Shown here: positions 35,674-43,653 of the stretch, one piece after another
Position numbering within the stretch: position 1 is the stretch's first letter
Layout: every line of letters starts with the position of its first letter
From: Halopiger aswanensis
GTDB taxonomy: Archaea; Halobacteriota; Halobacteria; Halobacteriales; Natrialbaceae
Assembly (NCBI RefSeq): GCF_003610195.1
Contig: NZ_RAPO01000003.1
Coordinates: 558,001 to 622,000, forward strand
Length of the DNA: 64,000 nt
Direction of reading: 5' to 3'
Position numbers and translations under genes: made by a program
Notes under the pieces: generated by a model
What the model was told of the DNA's origin: nothing
What the model saw: only the letters and a program-made list of their open reading frames with translations
The model's database searches: none

Positions 35674-35859
35674 ATGGCGCTGAATAAACTCTGCCAGTTG
35701 GACCAGAACTAACTCGGTGTGACGCTCCCGAAAGACGATCTCCGTGTCGAGGGGTTGGTGAACGAAGACGGCGAACTCGAGGAAGAGCTTCACATTCATA
35801 TCCGGCATGTGGACGACGGCAAGTAGCAACTCGAACTCGTCAAGGCGATCGATATGTGA
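35674..35859 (+). pseudogene. small AbrB-like gene remnant with two internal stops
   Basis: One frame of 61 codons with TAA at 35710-35712 and TAG at 35824-35826. Around the stops the translation is coherent: LGVTLPKDDLRVEGLVNEDG, ELEEELHIHIRHVDDGK, then QLELVKAIDM. The GVTLPKDDL-R-GL pattern resembles SpoVT/AbrB-type swapped-hairpin proteins, where a Trp is common before QLEL, so TAG may again be a TGG to TAG change. Non-functional as it stands. Confidence 0.55.
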
Positions 35860-35995
35860 TCGAAACGGATGAAATGTATTTTAGAACGGATTATATACTA
35901 TGATCTGATGGAAACAGTGCTCCTGTTATTCTAGACAAGACCAGCTAAGTAGCCGCATATGCGATACAACGCCCAAAAAATCAGTGGTTATTTGC

Positions 35996-36451
35996 TTAGA
36001 AGTCCCACTCAGCAGAGCCAATAACGGTCTCAGCGTTACCGTCAACAGCAACGATGTTCACTTCACCAGAATCCAGAAGATGGCCAGTCGAGGTACTGTT
36101 CCCAATCGTCACAGTACTCCCGACGCCACTAAAGCTAAGTTCTGTTTCTCCATTACTAACGTCGGGGTGGCTGTCATCAAGCCCAGTGCCATTACGAATG
36201 TAGAACTCCTCAGCATTCCCTTCCTGTTCAAGGGTGAACGTTACTTCTCCGTCAGTGTTACTGACATCAGTATCAACAGCAGCGTTCACGGAACCTTCGC
36301 CCATGCTGTCACCCATATCTAGGACGAATGTCGCGATCACGGCAGCCAGAATCACAGTAATAGCCACCATGAGGATGACGCCGATAACGGGCGATACGGC
36401 GCGTTGTTCTTCCGATCCGACCAGTTTGTCACGCATTAGTTTCAGATCCAT
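35996..36451 (-). CDS. type IV pilin (archaeal pilin, N-terminal class III signal)
   Basis: 151 residues. The N-terminus has a charged head then RAVSPVIGVILMVAITVILA, the archaeal pilin N-terminal domain (DUF1628-type) with a conserved hydrophobic helix that is cut by a prepilin peptidase and packs into the filament. The mature domain is Ser/Thr/Asn/Gly-rich with NGT and NST sequons for N-glycosylation. Its base composition is clearly more AT-rich than neighbours. No pilB/pilC-type genes are nearby, so it is an isolated pilin within the tRNA-adjacent region. Confidence 0.9.
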   Translation of the reverse strand: MDLKLMRDKLVGSEEQRAVSPVIGVILMVAITVILAAVIATFVLDMGDSMGEGSVNAAVDTDVSNTDGEVTFTLEQEGNAEEFYIRNGTGLDDSHPDVSNGETELSFSGVGSTVTIGNSTSTGHLLDSGEVNIVAVDGNAETVIGSAEWDF

Positions 36452-36480
36452 GTATTCTCATGCGCCGTGAACGGTCGGAA

Positions 36481-36490
36481 GGATTATACA
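36481..36490 (-). promoter_or_regulatory. TATA box for pilin gene
   Basis: Minus-strand GTGTATAATC about 33 bp before the ATG at 36451. A second AT box (GGTATATATAATTT, 36593-36606) lies further upstream and may be another promoter. Confidence 0.5.
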
Positions 36491-36777
36491 CAGTGGTAAG
36501 GTACCACCGACTGCACGGGGGGATTGGACACACATCCCGTTGCACCCTTCCTTGCCGCTCCGATTTGGCGCTGATAACTACCAGTGGAAGCGGGGTATAT
36601 ATAATTTCCCGATAGTGTATTCGATCGAACGAAAAGACGGTCATATACGCTTTCAGGTCTGATAATTAGGCGCCTGTAGAACATCTACAGCACCGGCTTG
36701 AAGCAACGCCGTCTTGTGATTTCGGTTCTATCCCTCGAGTCAGTAGTTACTTGATACGTCTTTCGTGACGGAATTGT

Positions 36778-37375
36778 ATGACTGTGGATGGCCCACTACC
36801 GACCGAGCGTGGCTTCGCGCGCACCTACGGCGGCGGCTACTACGAGGACGCGGCGTCGGTCGTTGAGCAGTGCTACGACGTGCTCGCGTACGCACGCAAG
36901 CACGACGCAGGCTCGGCGGCAACCGCATCGGCTCTGGACCTGCCCCGGTCGCGGCTGCGGACGTGGATCGACGACAGTGGGGTACCCGATCCGGTTCATG
37001 CGGTCGAAACGGCGCGAGACTCAGGTGGCTCGAGTACGAATTTGATAACCCGGAGTTCGTTGGCCCGAACGCTCTCATCGCGAACGTCTTCTCCCGCAGA
37101 TCGATCGCCGAAGAGGACTACCGACCGTGTACGCGATCAATCACCGTGGTGAAGATAGCCACGTCTTCGACGCTCTCGAGTTGGCCGGGGTCGAGTACCA
37201 GGTCGTCGATGATCGCGACGGCCGAGCAAACGAAGTTCGACCGGCGGAGGCCGTGCCAGTATACCTCGAGGTCGCTCCGACTAGCGTTCGCGAGACGTTT
37301 GTGTACGCATATTTGGAAATGGAATCGCTACAACTGCTATTCTCGGAGTTACACATTGGCAAAAACAGCGCGGAT
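36778..37375 (+). pseudogene. decayed haloarchaeal HTH-type gene, two frameshifts and a likely deletion
   Basis: Three frames carry one coherent protein. Frame a from 36778: VEQCYDVLAYARKHDAGSAA, TASALDLPRSRLRTWIDDSG (helix-turn-helix-like), PDPVHAVETA. From about 37020 frame b: WLEYEFDNPEFVGPNALIAN, SIAEEDY. From about 37128 frame c: YAINHRGEDSHVFDALELAG, EYQVVDDRDGRANEVRPAE, then VYLEVAPTSVRETFVYAYLE. The join between RPAE and VPVYLE looks like an internal deletion. Frame c stays open into the next gene by chance. Confidence 0.6.
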
Positions 37376-37444
37376 GCCACTGATTCCGGCAGCCCCAATC
37401 GTTTCAAGCCGACTCCCCAAACGCCTCGAGCCACCAGCACCTGT

Positions 37445-38620
37445 ATGGACGACACCGCAACCAACCCCGCCGCGACCGTCCCCGAGGTCGACAGCTTCGC
37501 GGAACAGGCCCGCCGGCGCGCCGAAACCGAACGGGAGGCCGTCGGGTGGGCGATCGACGAACTCGAGACCCTCATCGACGCCCGCGGCGTCGACCTCGAG
37601 CCGTTGCTCGAGTACGCTCGGCGCAGCCGCGAGAGCCTGCCGGATCGCTACCGGCGGGCCTACGAAGCGATGGCGGACGTGTTCGACGTCGACGCGCCGG
37701 TCTACGAGGTCTACGTCTTCGCGTACTCGGAACTGTGCGAGGAACTGGCCGAGGGCCCCGAACCCTGCTCGGAGAAGAACCCGAAGGGGTGTACGAACGC
37801 GCTCGTGGCCGAGTCGTCGGTCGCCGACGGAGCCGACGCCGCCGGCCCGCTGGTGTTCAAGAACCGCGACATCGCGGGGCGGGGCCTGCGCCCGAAGTCA
37901 ATCGTCGAACAGCCGCCGATCGACGACTATCACGGCATCCTGACGATCGATACCTGCGGTACGATTTCGATGTTTAAAGGGGTCAACGATCAGGGACTGG
38001 TCGCCGCAAATACCTACATCGACAGCGAGTCCGCCGACGTCGACCCCGAGGATCAACTGCGCAACGGTACCGTCATCCGGACGCTCTTGGAGGAGTGTGC
38101 GACCGTCGACGCAGCCCGCGCAAAACTCGAGTCCCACCCCACGAAACACCTGATGGGCCAGACGCTGTTTCTCGCCGACGAGACCGATGCCGTCTTGCTC
38201 GAGGTCGACCCCGCTGCCGAGCGGATCGCGGCCGACGAGGGGCCGATCGCCACCCGAACGAACCACTTCGTCATCGCCGAGTCGACCGAGGCCAGGAGTT
38301 CCACGAAGCGACGCCGTCGCGCCCTCGAGTTGCTCGATGACCTCGAACCGCTCACCCGCGAGGACCTCTGGACGATCGCCCGCGACCACGAGCACGGCCC
38401 CGGCGACAACTCGATCTGTCGTCACCCCGAACCCGAGGCCGGCGAGTACGCGATGGGCCAACTCACCACCGCCAGCACGGCTGTCTTCGAGGGCGGTACG
38501 CCGACGATCGAGGTCGCGATGGGCAACCCCTGCGAGGGCGAGCGGCTGCGGTACTCGTTCGGCGACGCGGTGCCGGCCGACCTGCGGACGGGCCGGCGCT
38601 GGCTCGAGGGGATGAGCTAA
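37445..38620 (+). CDS. C45-type autoproteolytic acyltransferase/hydrolase (Ntn fold)
   Basis: 391 residues from the ATG at 37445 (MDDTATNPAATVPEVDSFAE); the open frame extends upstream only into the decayed gene. The N-terminal helical region is followed by KGCTNALVAESS, where the Cys would become the N-terminal nucleophile after self-cleavage, then VFKNRDIAG (Asn/Arg-Asp motif), GVNDQGLVAANTYID and TRTNHFVI. This is the acyl-CoA:6-APA acyltransferase / penicillin V acylase-like family, cleaving or transferring amide-linked acyl groups. Substrate unknown. It precedes GshA, convergently. Confidence 0.85.
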   Translation: MDDTATNPAATVPEVDSFAEQARRRAETEREAVGWAIDELETLIDARGVDLEPLLEYARRSRESLPDRYRRAYEAMADVFDVDAPVYEVYVFAYSELCEELAEGPEPCSEKNPKGCTNALVAESSVADGADAAGPLVFKNRDIAGRGLRPKSIVEQPPIDDYHGILTIDTCGTISMFKGVNDQGLVAANTYIDSESADVDPEDQLRNGTVIRTLLEECATVDAARAKLESHPTKHLMGQTLFLADETDAVLLEVDPAAERIAADEGPIATRTNHFVIAESTEARSSTKRRRRALELLDDLEPLTREDLWTIARDHEHGPGDNSICRHPEPEAGEYAMGQLTTASTAVFEGGTPTIEVAMGNPCEGERLRYSFGDAVPADLRTGRRWLEGMS

Positions 38621-38687
38621 CGACTCCGGTGAATCGTCTGACAAAAGTCGCTCCTCCGTAGCCAGCGGTGCCCGGATCCGAACGGCT

Positions 38688-39794
38688 TCAGGCGCGAACG
38701 CGGCGCCGCTCGAGATCGGCCTCGAGACGCCGCGCGGCCGCGAGTCGCAGACGCTTGGCGCGCCGTTCGGTAAGCTGGCCGTCGGGAAGCTGCGTCGTCA
38801 GCGGCTCGTACTTCGACGGCGTGAAGCCGAGCCTGCGGAGGTACGCTTGCACGTTCGCGTCCTCGAGGCCGTCGTAGATCGCGGCGTCGGTAACCTCCTC
38901 GACGGTGTCGAACGCGGGGAGCGGGACGCCGTCGGCGTCCGGATCGCCGCTCGTTTGGGCGCCGGCGCGATCGGGATCGCCGTCGACGACGGCGGTGCCG
39001 CGAGCGTCCGCCCGCGCGACGATCGAGCGGACTTCTTCGGCGAGTTGCAGCACCTGACTCGGCAGCGCGGCGTCCGGCGAGCGCCACTCGACGGTCGGCA
39101 TCGCCCGCCGCAGCCGGACCGGATTCCAGCAGGCCTCGTAGGGGTCGAACTCCTCGTCGAAGGCCGCCGGGTCGACGCCGCGCTCTATCGCGCGCTCGCG
39201 GAAGGTCTCGAAGGCGTCGTCCATCCGTTGCTCCCACTCGGCGACGCTATCGACGTAGGGCCACAGCTGGCCCTGGTCGGGGCAGGCGCCGTAGCAAGAC
39301 CGGCGGTAGAGGTAGGGGCGGGCGCACTCGAGGATCGGTTCGCCGCGGTAGTGGGACGAACTGGCCACGAGCGAGAACGCGGGATCGATCGCCGTCAGTG
39401 CGTTGAGCTGGTCGACGACGCTCGACTGTTCGAAGTGGATGTGCGTCCCGGCACAGACCCGAGCGTCGTCGAAGGCCGGGCCGACGATCCGGCGCTGGAG
39501 GTCGGTGCTTTGCTTCTCGCGGTACGGGATTTCCGACGGCGGGGCGTACAGCGGCGTCGCCAGCGGGACGAGCCGCTTTCCCCGCTCGCGGGCCGCCTCG
39601 ACGACGGTCGCGATCCGATCGCGAAACTCCGCGCGGAGCTCCGCCATCGACGTACAGGGGGTTGTCTTGATCTCGAGCATCGGCTCGACGAACTCGGGGT
39701 CGATCCCGTCACAGACGTCGAGCAGTGAGTCGGGCGGGACCAGGTCGCCGTCGTCGTCGACGACCCAGTACTCCACCTCGAGGCTGGTTTTCAT
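38688..39794 (-). CDS. gshA: glutamate--cysteine ligase (gamma-glutamylcysteine synthetase, GCS2 type)
   Basis: 368 residues from MKTSLEVEYWVVDDDGDLVP. GCS2 features are the E-x-E start (SLEVEYWVVD), EPMLEIKTTPC, CAGTHIHFEQSS (H-H metal/substrate loop) and MPTVEWRSPDAALP. It ligates glutamate and cysteine with ATP; haloarchaea use gamma-glutamylcysteine as their main small thiol. Start chosen because upstream codons are non-homologous. It is divergent from the 40296-42226 operon, leaving a 500-bp gap. Confidence 0.92.
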   Translation of the reverse strand: MKTSLEVEYWVVDDDGDLVPPDSLLDVCDGIDPEFVEPMLEIKTTPCTSMAELRAEFRDRIATVVEAARERGKRLVPLATPLYAPPSEIPYREKQSTDLQRRIVGPAFDDARVCAGTHIHFEQSSVVDQLNALTAIDPAFSLVASSSHYRGEPILECARPYLYRRSCYGACPDQGQLWPYVDSVAEWEQRMDDAFETFRERAIERGVDPAAFDEEFDPYEACWNPVRLRRAMPTVEWRSPDAALPSQVLQLAEEVRSIVARADARGTAVVDGDPDRAGAQTSGDPDADGVPLPAFDTVEEVTDAAIYDGLEDANVQAYLRRLGFTPSKYEPLTTQLPDGQLTERRAKRLRLAAARRLEADLERRRVRA

Positions 39795-40295
39795 GGATGT
39801 CTCTTGCGCGTGTGAAGCGGTGGCTCTCGAGCGCCGTCGGGGGACGGCGGGAGCCGAGTTGTGGCAGCACCGATACCGAATATCGCACTGCGCTGTACCG
39901 CATTCGGTGCCGACGTGGTGCGTCGTGTGTACCGGAAGTGTAGCGCCTATCCCCGTGAACCGATTGAGCTTGCGTACGAAAGTGATAGATTGGGGCGTAG
40001 AGGGCCTGTAACGTGCTAGCACACGGGTTTCAGAGAATGTGGTTCGGTACCAGGGAACCCACAATTCAGGGTCGCGCAACCGGCGTTTCGCTCTCTTTCT
40101 GTCCCCTCGAGGATCGAAGATCCCGCCCGACTGTCGATCCGTGGGCCCGTGGGCCGAATTTGACTCGTCGTCCGCGCCGTCCCTCCGTCCCTCCGCCGGC
40201 TGTGGTCAGCGCCGCCCCACTAACGCCCGTGTCACGTGATTGCGTCGGCGTCTCTGCTGGGTTCTTACCCCTGCAGTAACAAGATACAACCACGT
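39795..40295. other. 500-bp divergent intergenic region between gshA and the oxidoreductase operon
   Basis: Reading frames here are short and basic, none gene-like. It must hold promoters for both flanking transcription units. No repeat or RNA fold was recognised. A TATA-like TTCTTACCC lies near 40262, about 30 bp before the ATG at 40296. Confidence 0.45.
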
Positions 40296-40922
40296 ATGAG
40301 CGACGACGCAACCGAGACTGCGGACGACGGCGACGCTTCGGTGATCGTGGTCGGCGGCGGCCCCGCCGGTCTGAGCGCGGCCCTCTTTACCGCGAAGAAC
40401 GGCCTCGAGACGACGGTGTTCGACACGGACGCGACGTGGATGCACAAGGCGCACCTGTTCAACTACCTCGGCATCGGCTCCGTCGGCGGCACGGAGTTCA
40501 TGGAGACGGCCCGCCAGCAGGTCGACAGCTTCGGCGTCGACCGCCGGCAGGGCGAGGAAGTGACGAGCGTCGAGGAGACCGAGGCCGCCGACGGCTTCGT
40601 CGTCGCGACCGAGGCGGGCGAGTACGAGGCCGACTACGTCGTGCTCGCGACGGGTGCGAACCGCGACATCGCCGACGAGTTGGGCTGCGAGTTCACCGAG
40701 GAGGACGTGGTCGACGTCGACGTCGACATGGAGACCAGCGTCGATAACGTCTACGCGACGGGCGCGATGGTCCGTCCCGAGGAGTGGCAGGCCGCGATCG
40801 CCGTCGGCGACGGCGCCGCCGCAGCACTCAACATCCTCTCGGCCGTTAAGGGCGAACACTACCACGACTTCGACGTTCCCGCAGATGCCGAGCGCGTCTT
40901 CGGCGACGCGGTCGCGGAGTAA
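40296..40922 (+). CDS. FAD/NAD(P)-dependent oxidoreductase (thioredoxin-reductase-like, no CxxC)
   Basis: 208 residues from MSDDATETADDGDASVIVVG. FAD motif VVGGGPAGLSAALFTAKNG, then VLATGANRDIADELG and VYATGAMVRPEEWQAAIAVG (second FAD motif; usual ATGD is ATGA). It is shorter than thioredoxin reductase (about 300) and lacks both the NAD domain and the redox CxxC, so it is a truncated-type flavoprotein. First gene of a three-gene operon with a VOC dioxygenase and an esterase. Confidence 0.85.
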   Translation: MSDDATETADDGDASVIVVGGGPAGLSAALFTAKNGLETTVFDTDATWMHKAHLFNYLGIGSVGGTEFMETARQQVDSFGVDRRQGEEVTSVEETEAADGFVVATEAGEYEADYVVLATGANRDIADELGCEFTEEDVVDVDVDMETSVDNVYATGAMVRPEEWQAAIAVGDGAAAALNILSAVKGEHYHDFDVPADAERVFGDAVAE

Positions 40923-40928
40923 ACTCCC

Positions 40929-41555
40929 ATGTCCGACGAATCCGAATCCACGACGCCGGTCACGCCCGAACTCCCCGATAGCCCGTTCCACACGACGGGC
41001 ACCGATCACATCACCATCTGGGGGAGCAACGAGGAGGACACCGTCGAATTCTACCGGGATCTCCTGGGGATGCCGCTGGTGCTGCGCCAGCCGAACCTCG
41101 ACGACCCCTCCCAGACCCACCTGTTCTTCGACACCGGCGACGGCCGCATCCTGACCTTCTTCGTCAGCGACGACCGTCCCTCCGCGCGCGGCCAGCGCGC
41201 CGGCGTCGGCGCCGTCCACCACCTCTGTTTCAGCGTCGAACCCGACGAGTACGAGGAGATCATGCAGTCTCTCGAGGAGGCCGGCCACGGCTACAACGTC
41301 TTCGATCGGGGCATCTTCCACTCGATCTACACCCGCGACAACAACGGGCTGGTCATCGAACTGAGCGCCGACAAGTACGAGATTCCGAACGACCGCCGCG
41401 GCGAGATCCTCGCGAAAGCTCAGGAGCTGCGCGAGGCCGACGGCGCCGAGTACGCCAAGGACGAACACCTCCGGCAGGCGATCGAGGACCTCGGCCTCGA
41501 GGTCGTCAAACACGACCTGCCCGACGCCAGCGCCGGCGTCGGTGGTGTCGAATGA
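40929..41555 (+). CDS. VOC-family dioxygenase/glyoxalase-type protein (MhqO-like)
   Basis: 208 residues. TTGTDHITIWGSNEEDTVEF provides the first metal His, VGAVHHLCFSVEPDEYEEIM the second, and NNGLVIELSADKYEIP the Glu of the HHE site. One VOC pair plus a C-terminal helical tail. Similar to ring-cleaving dioxygenases of the MhqO group. Located 6 nt after the flavoprotein and overlapping the esterase by 4 nt, which strengthens the comparison with bacterial mhqD/mhqO clusters. Confidence 0.88.
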   Translation: MSDESESTTPVTPELPDSPFHTTGTDHITIWGSNEEDTVEFYRDLLGMPLVLRQPNLDDPSQTHLFFDTGDGRILTFFVSDDRPSARGQRAGVGAVHHLCFSVEPDEYEEIMQSLEEAGHGYNVFDRGIFHSIYTRDNNGLVIELSADKYEIPNDRRGEILAKAQELREADGAEYAKDEHLRQAIEDLGLEVVKHDLPDASAGVGGVE

Positions 41556-42226
41556 ACCGCGGCGGCGGCCACCAAGGCGAGAACCCCCATCAGGGGCAGG
41601 AACTGGTGACGGCCGGCACCGACCTCGAGGACGCCGAAGCCGCGATCGTCCTCGTTCACGGCCGCGGCGCGACGGCCCGCAGCATCGTCCAGATGGGCAG
41701 CGAACTCCACCGCGAGGGCGTCGCGCTACTGGCCCCGCAGGCGGCCCGGCGCACGTGGTATCCGAACTCGTTCCTCGAGCCGGTCGAAAAGAACGAGCCC
41801 GGCCGCACCTCGGGCCTGCAGGCGATCGAGGACGCCATCGACGAAGCGAACGAGGCCGGCATCCCCACGGAGCGGCTCGTGGTGCTCGGTTTCTCGCAGG
41901 GCGCCTGCCTCTCGAGCGAGTACGTCGCGCGCAACCCGCAGCGCTACGGCGGCCTCGTCGCCTTCAGCGGCGGTCTCATCGGGCAGGAAATCGATCCCGA
42001 CGACTACCTCGACGTCGAGGGCGACCTCGAGAACACCCCCGCGTTTCTCGGCTGCAGCGACTCCGATCCGCACATCCCCGAGGAGCGCGTCCACGAGACC
42101 GCTGACGTCCTCGCGGACCTGAACGCCGACGTCACTAAGCGCCTCTACGAGGGGATGGGCCACGGCGTCAACGAGGACGAACTCGAGTTCGCGTCCGAGA
42201 TGGTCGCGAACCTCCTCTCGGCGTAA
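41552..42226 (+). CDS. carboxylesterase/phospholipase-type alpha/beta hydrolase (MhqD-like)
   Basis: 224 residues. Oxyanion HGRGATARSI, nucleophile Ser in VLGFSQGACLS, Asp in GCSDSDPHIPEER, His in YEGMGHGVNEDE. This is the short esterase family (abhydrolase_2) that includes MhqD. The start ATGA overlaps the VOC gene stop. Likely acts on ring-cleaved or electrophilic products of the dioxygenase, by inference from the operon. Confidence 0.9.
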   Translation: MNRGGGHQGENPHQGQELVTAGTDLEDAEAAIVLVHGRGATARSIVQMGSELHREGVALLAPQAARRTWYPNSFLEPVEKNEPGRTSGLQAIEDAIDEANEAGIPTERLVVLGFSQGACLSSEYVARNPQRYGGLVAFSGGLIGQEIDPDDYLDVEGDLENTPAFLGCSDSDPHIPEERVHETADVLADLNADVTKRLYEGMGHGVNEDELEFASEMVANLLSA

Positions 42227-42235
42227 CTGCGGCGC

Positions 42236-42240
42236 TTTTT
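42236..42240 (+). terminator. T5 tract between convergent genes
   Basis: TTTTT 10 nt after the esterase stop and directly before the stop of the opposing GNAT gene; typical archaeal oligo-T terminator position. Confidence 0.4.
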
Positions 42241-42241
42241 A

Positions 42242-42847
42242 TCATTCGAGTCGGTGGTCGCCCGCTGCGACGAGCGACTCGAGGTCGACGGCGTCATCGG
42301 CTCGTAACTCGACAAACGACCGCGGCCGGTCCGGATCGTCGGTCTTCTCGCCGATCGAGCGCCGCCACCAGGCGACGTCCCGCCACTCGGCCTCCGTGTA
42401 GCCGACGGCGGGGAAATCGCCGACGCGCTCGAAGCCCATGCTCTCGTGGAAGCCGACCGTCTCGGGGTTCGGCAGCGTCGTCACGGCGTAGGCGTCGCGG
42501 ATCCCCTGGCGCTCGAGGACCGCAAAGAGCGACTCGTACAGCGCGCGGCCGACGCCGGCCCCGCGTGCGTCCTCGGCGACGTAGATCGAAAGTTCGACCA
42601 CCCAGTCGTACGCGCGGCGCTCGCGCAGTCGGTGGGCGTAGGCGTAGCCGACGACCTCACCTGCGACCTCGCAGACCAGCCACGGGTACTCCTCGAGCGT
42701 CGATTCGATTCGTTCGGCCATCTCGGCCGCCGTCGGCGGCGTCTCCTCGAAGGTGACGGCCGTCGAGTCGCAAAACGGCGCGTAGATGTCGCGGACGGCC
42801 GCGGCGTCGTCGGCCGTCGCGACTCGAATGCGCGATCGCGATTCCAT
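42242..42847 (-). CDS. GNAT N-acetyltransferase (phosphinothricin-acetyltransferase-like)
   Basis: 201 residues. Starts SRIRVATADDAAAVRDIYAP, with TAVTFEETPPTAAEMAERI and the acetyl-CoA loop VAEDARGAGVGRALYESLFA (R/QxxGxG/A). The order and length fit the Pat/Bar type that N-acetylates phosphinothricin, methionine sulfoximine or related amino acids. Substrate not determinable. A hydrophilic tail of 25 residues follows the domain. Confidence 0.9.
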   Translation of the reverse strand: MESRSRIRVATADDAAAVRDIYAPFCDSTAVTFEETPPTAAEMAERIESTLEEYPWLVCEVAGEVVGYAYAHRLRERRAYDWVVELSIYVAEDARGAGVGRALYESLFAVLERQGIRDAYAVTTLPNPETVGFHESMGFERVGDFPAVGYTEAEWRDVAWWRRSIGEKTDDPDRPRSFVELRADDAVDLESLVAAGDHRLE

Positions 42848-42982
42848 AGCGGGCGTTTCGATCGGTCGCTGATAAGCGCGCCGACTCCTCGTCGCCGCGT
42901 TCTCGCCCCGTTTTCGCTATCTCAGCCGCTGCAAAGGCACACAACGACTTTCCGTGCCGTCGGTGTCCGATCCCCGTACGCG

Positions 42983-43630
42983 ATGTCCCGATCTCGAGGA
43001 CCGCGATGCTCTCGACGGCGACTGCTCTGGGCCGCGAGCGGCGCTGCGGTCGGTCTCGCCGGCTGTACCGGCTTGCAGTCCGATGCGGGCGCCCACTGGC
43101 GGGAACCGGGTGCCGACGACGGCGAGTACGAGCGCTTCGGCGACGGTACCGAGTCGGCGGACACGGTCGCGGAGTCGGACGTCGACGCACAAACGGACGC
43201 GAACGGGACCGACGGCGACGACGACGGCACAGCCGCCGGATCGACCGACGACCTCGTCGTCGTCCCGCCCGATGACGAACCGGAGGGCGGGATCGAAACC
43301 GCCGGCTCCGTCGTCCTCGAACCCGATGCCTCGGTCGACGATAACGTCGAAGCCGGCTATCAGGTCGTCCTCGAGGACGAGGCCGAACTCGACGGAAATC
43401 TCGAGGCCGGCGACGACGTCCGGCTGGATCCGGGGGCCGCGATCGACGGCAACGTCGAGGCTGGCGGCGGCGTGATCCTCAGAACCGGTGCCGAGATCGA
43501 CGGGAATCTCGAAGCAGACGGGACCGTTTCTATCGCGGAAGGCGCGGAAATCGACGGGAACGTCACCGGCAGCACGGTAACTGTTGCCGGCGACGCCGAG
43601 GTCGACGGCGAGATCACTGAAACGGGCTGA
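42983..43630 (+). CDS. exported lipoprotein with 18-residue bactofilin-like beta repeats
   Basis: 215 residues from MSRSRGPRCSRRRLLWAASG; SRRRLL and AAVGLAGC give a Tat signal and lipobox. A low-complexity Asp/Thr/Gly linker (about 40-110) follows. From about residue 120 there are near-perfect 18-residue repeats: ASVDDNVEAGYQVVLEDE, AELDGNLEAGDDVRLDPG, AAIDGNVEAGGGVILRTG, AEIDGNLEADGTVSIAEG and a fifth ending. This x-I-D-G-N-x-E-A-G pattern is that of bactofilin/polymer-forming beta-helices, here placed outside the cell rather than in the cytosol. Confidence 0.8.
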   Translation: MSRSRGPRCSRRRLLWAASGAAVGLAGCTGLQSDAGAHWREPGADDGEYERFGDGTESADTVAESDVDAQTDANGTDGDDDGTAAGSTDDLVVVPPDDEPEGGIETAGSVVLEPDASVDDNVEAGYQVVLEDEAELDGNLEAGDDVRLDPGAAIDGNVEAGGGVILRTGAEIDGNLEADGTVSIAEGAEIDGNVTGSTVTVAGDAEVDGEITETG

Positions 43631-43653
43631 GGAGACGAGTCGGACGACTGTTC

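Noticed and set aside
37127-37444. N-terminal extension of the C45 hydrolase into the upstream open frame
   Set aside because: That part belongs to the decayed HTH-type gene; the hydrolase family region starts after the ATG at 37445.
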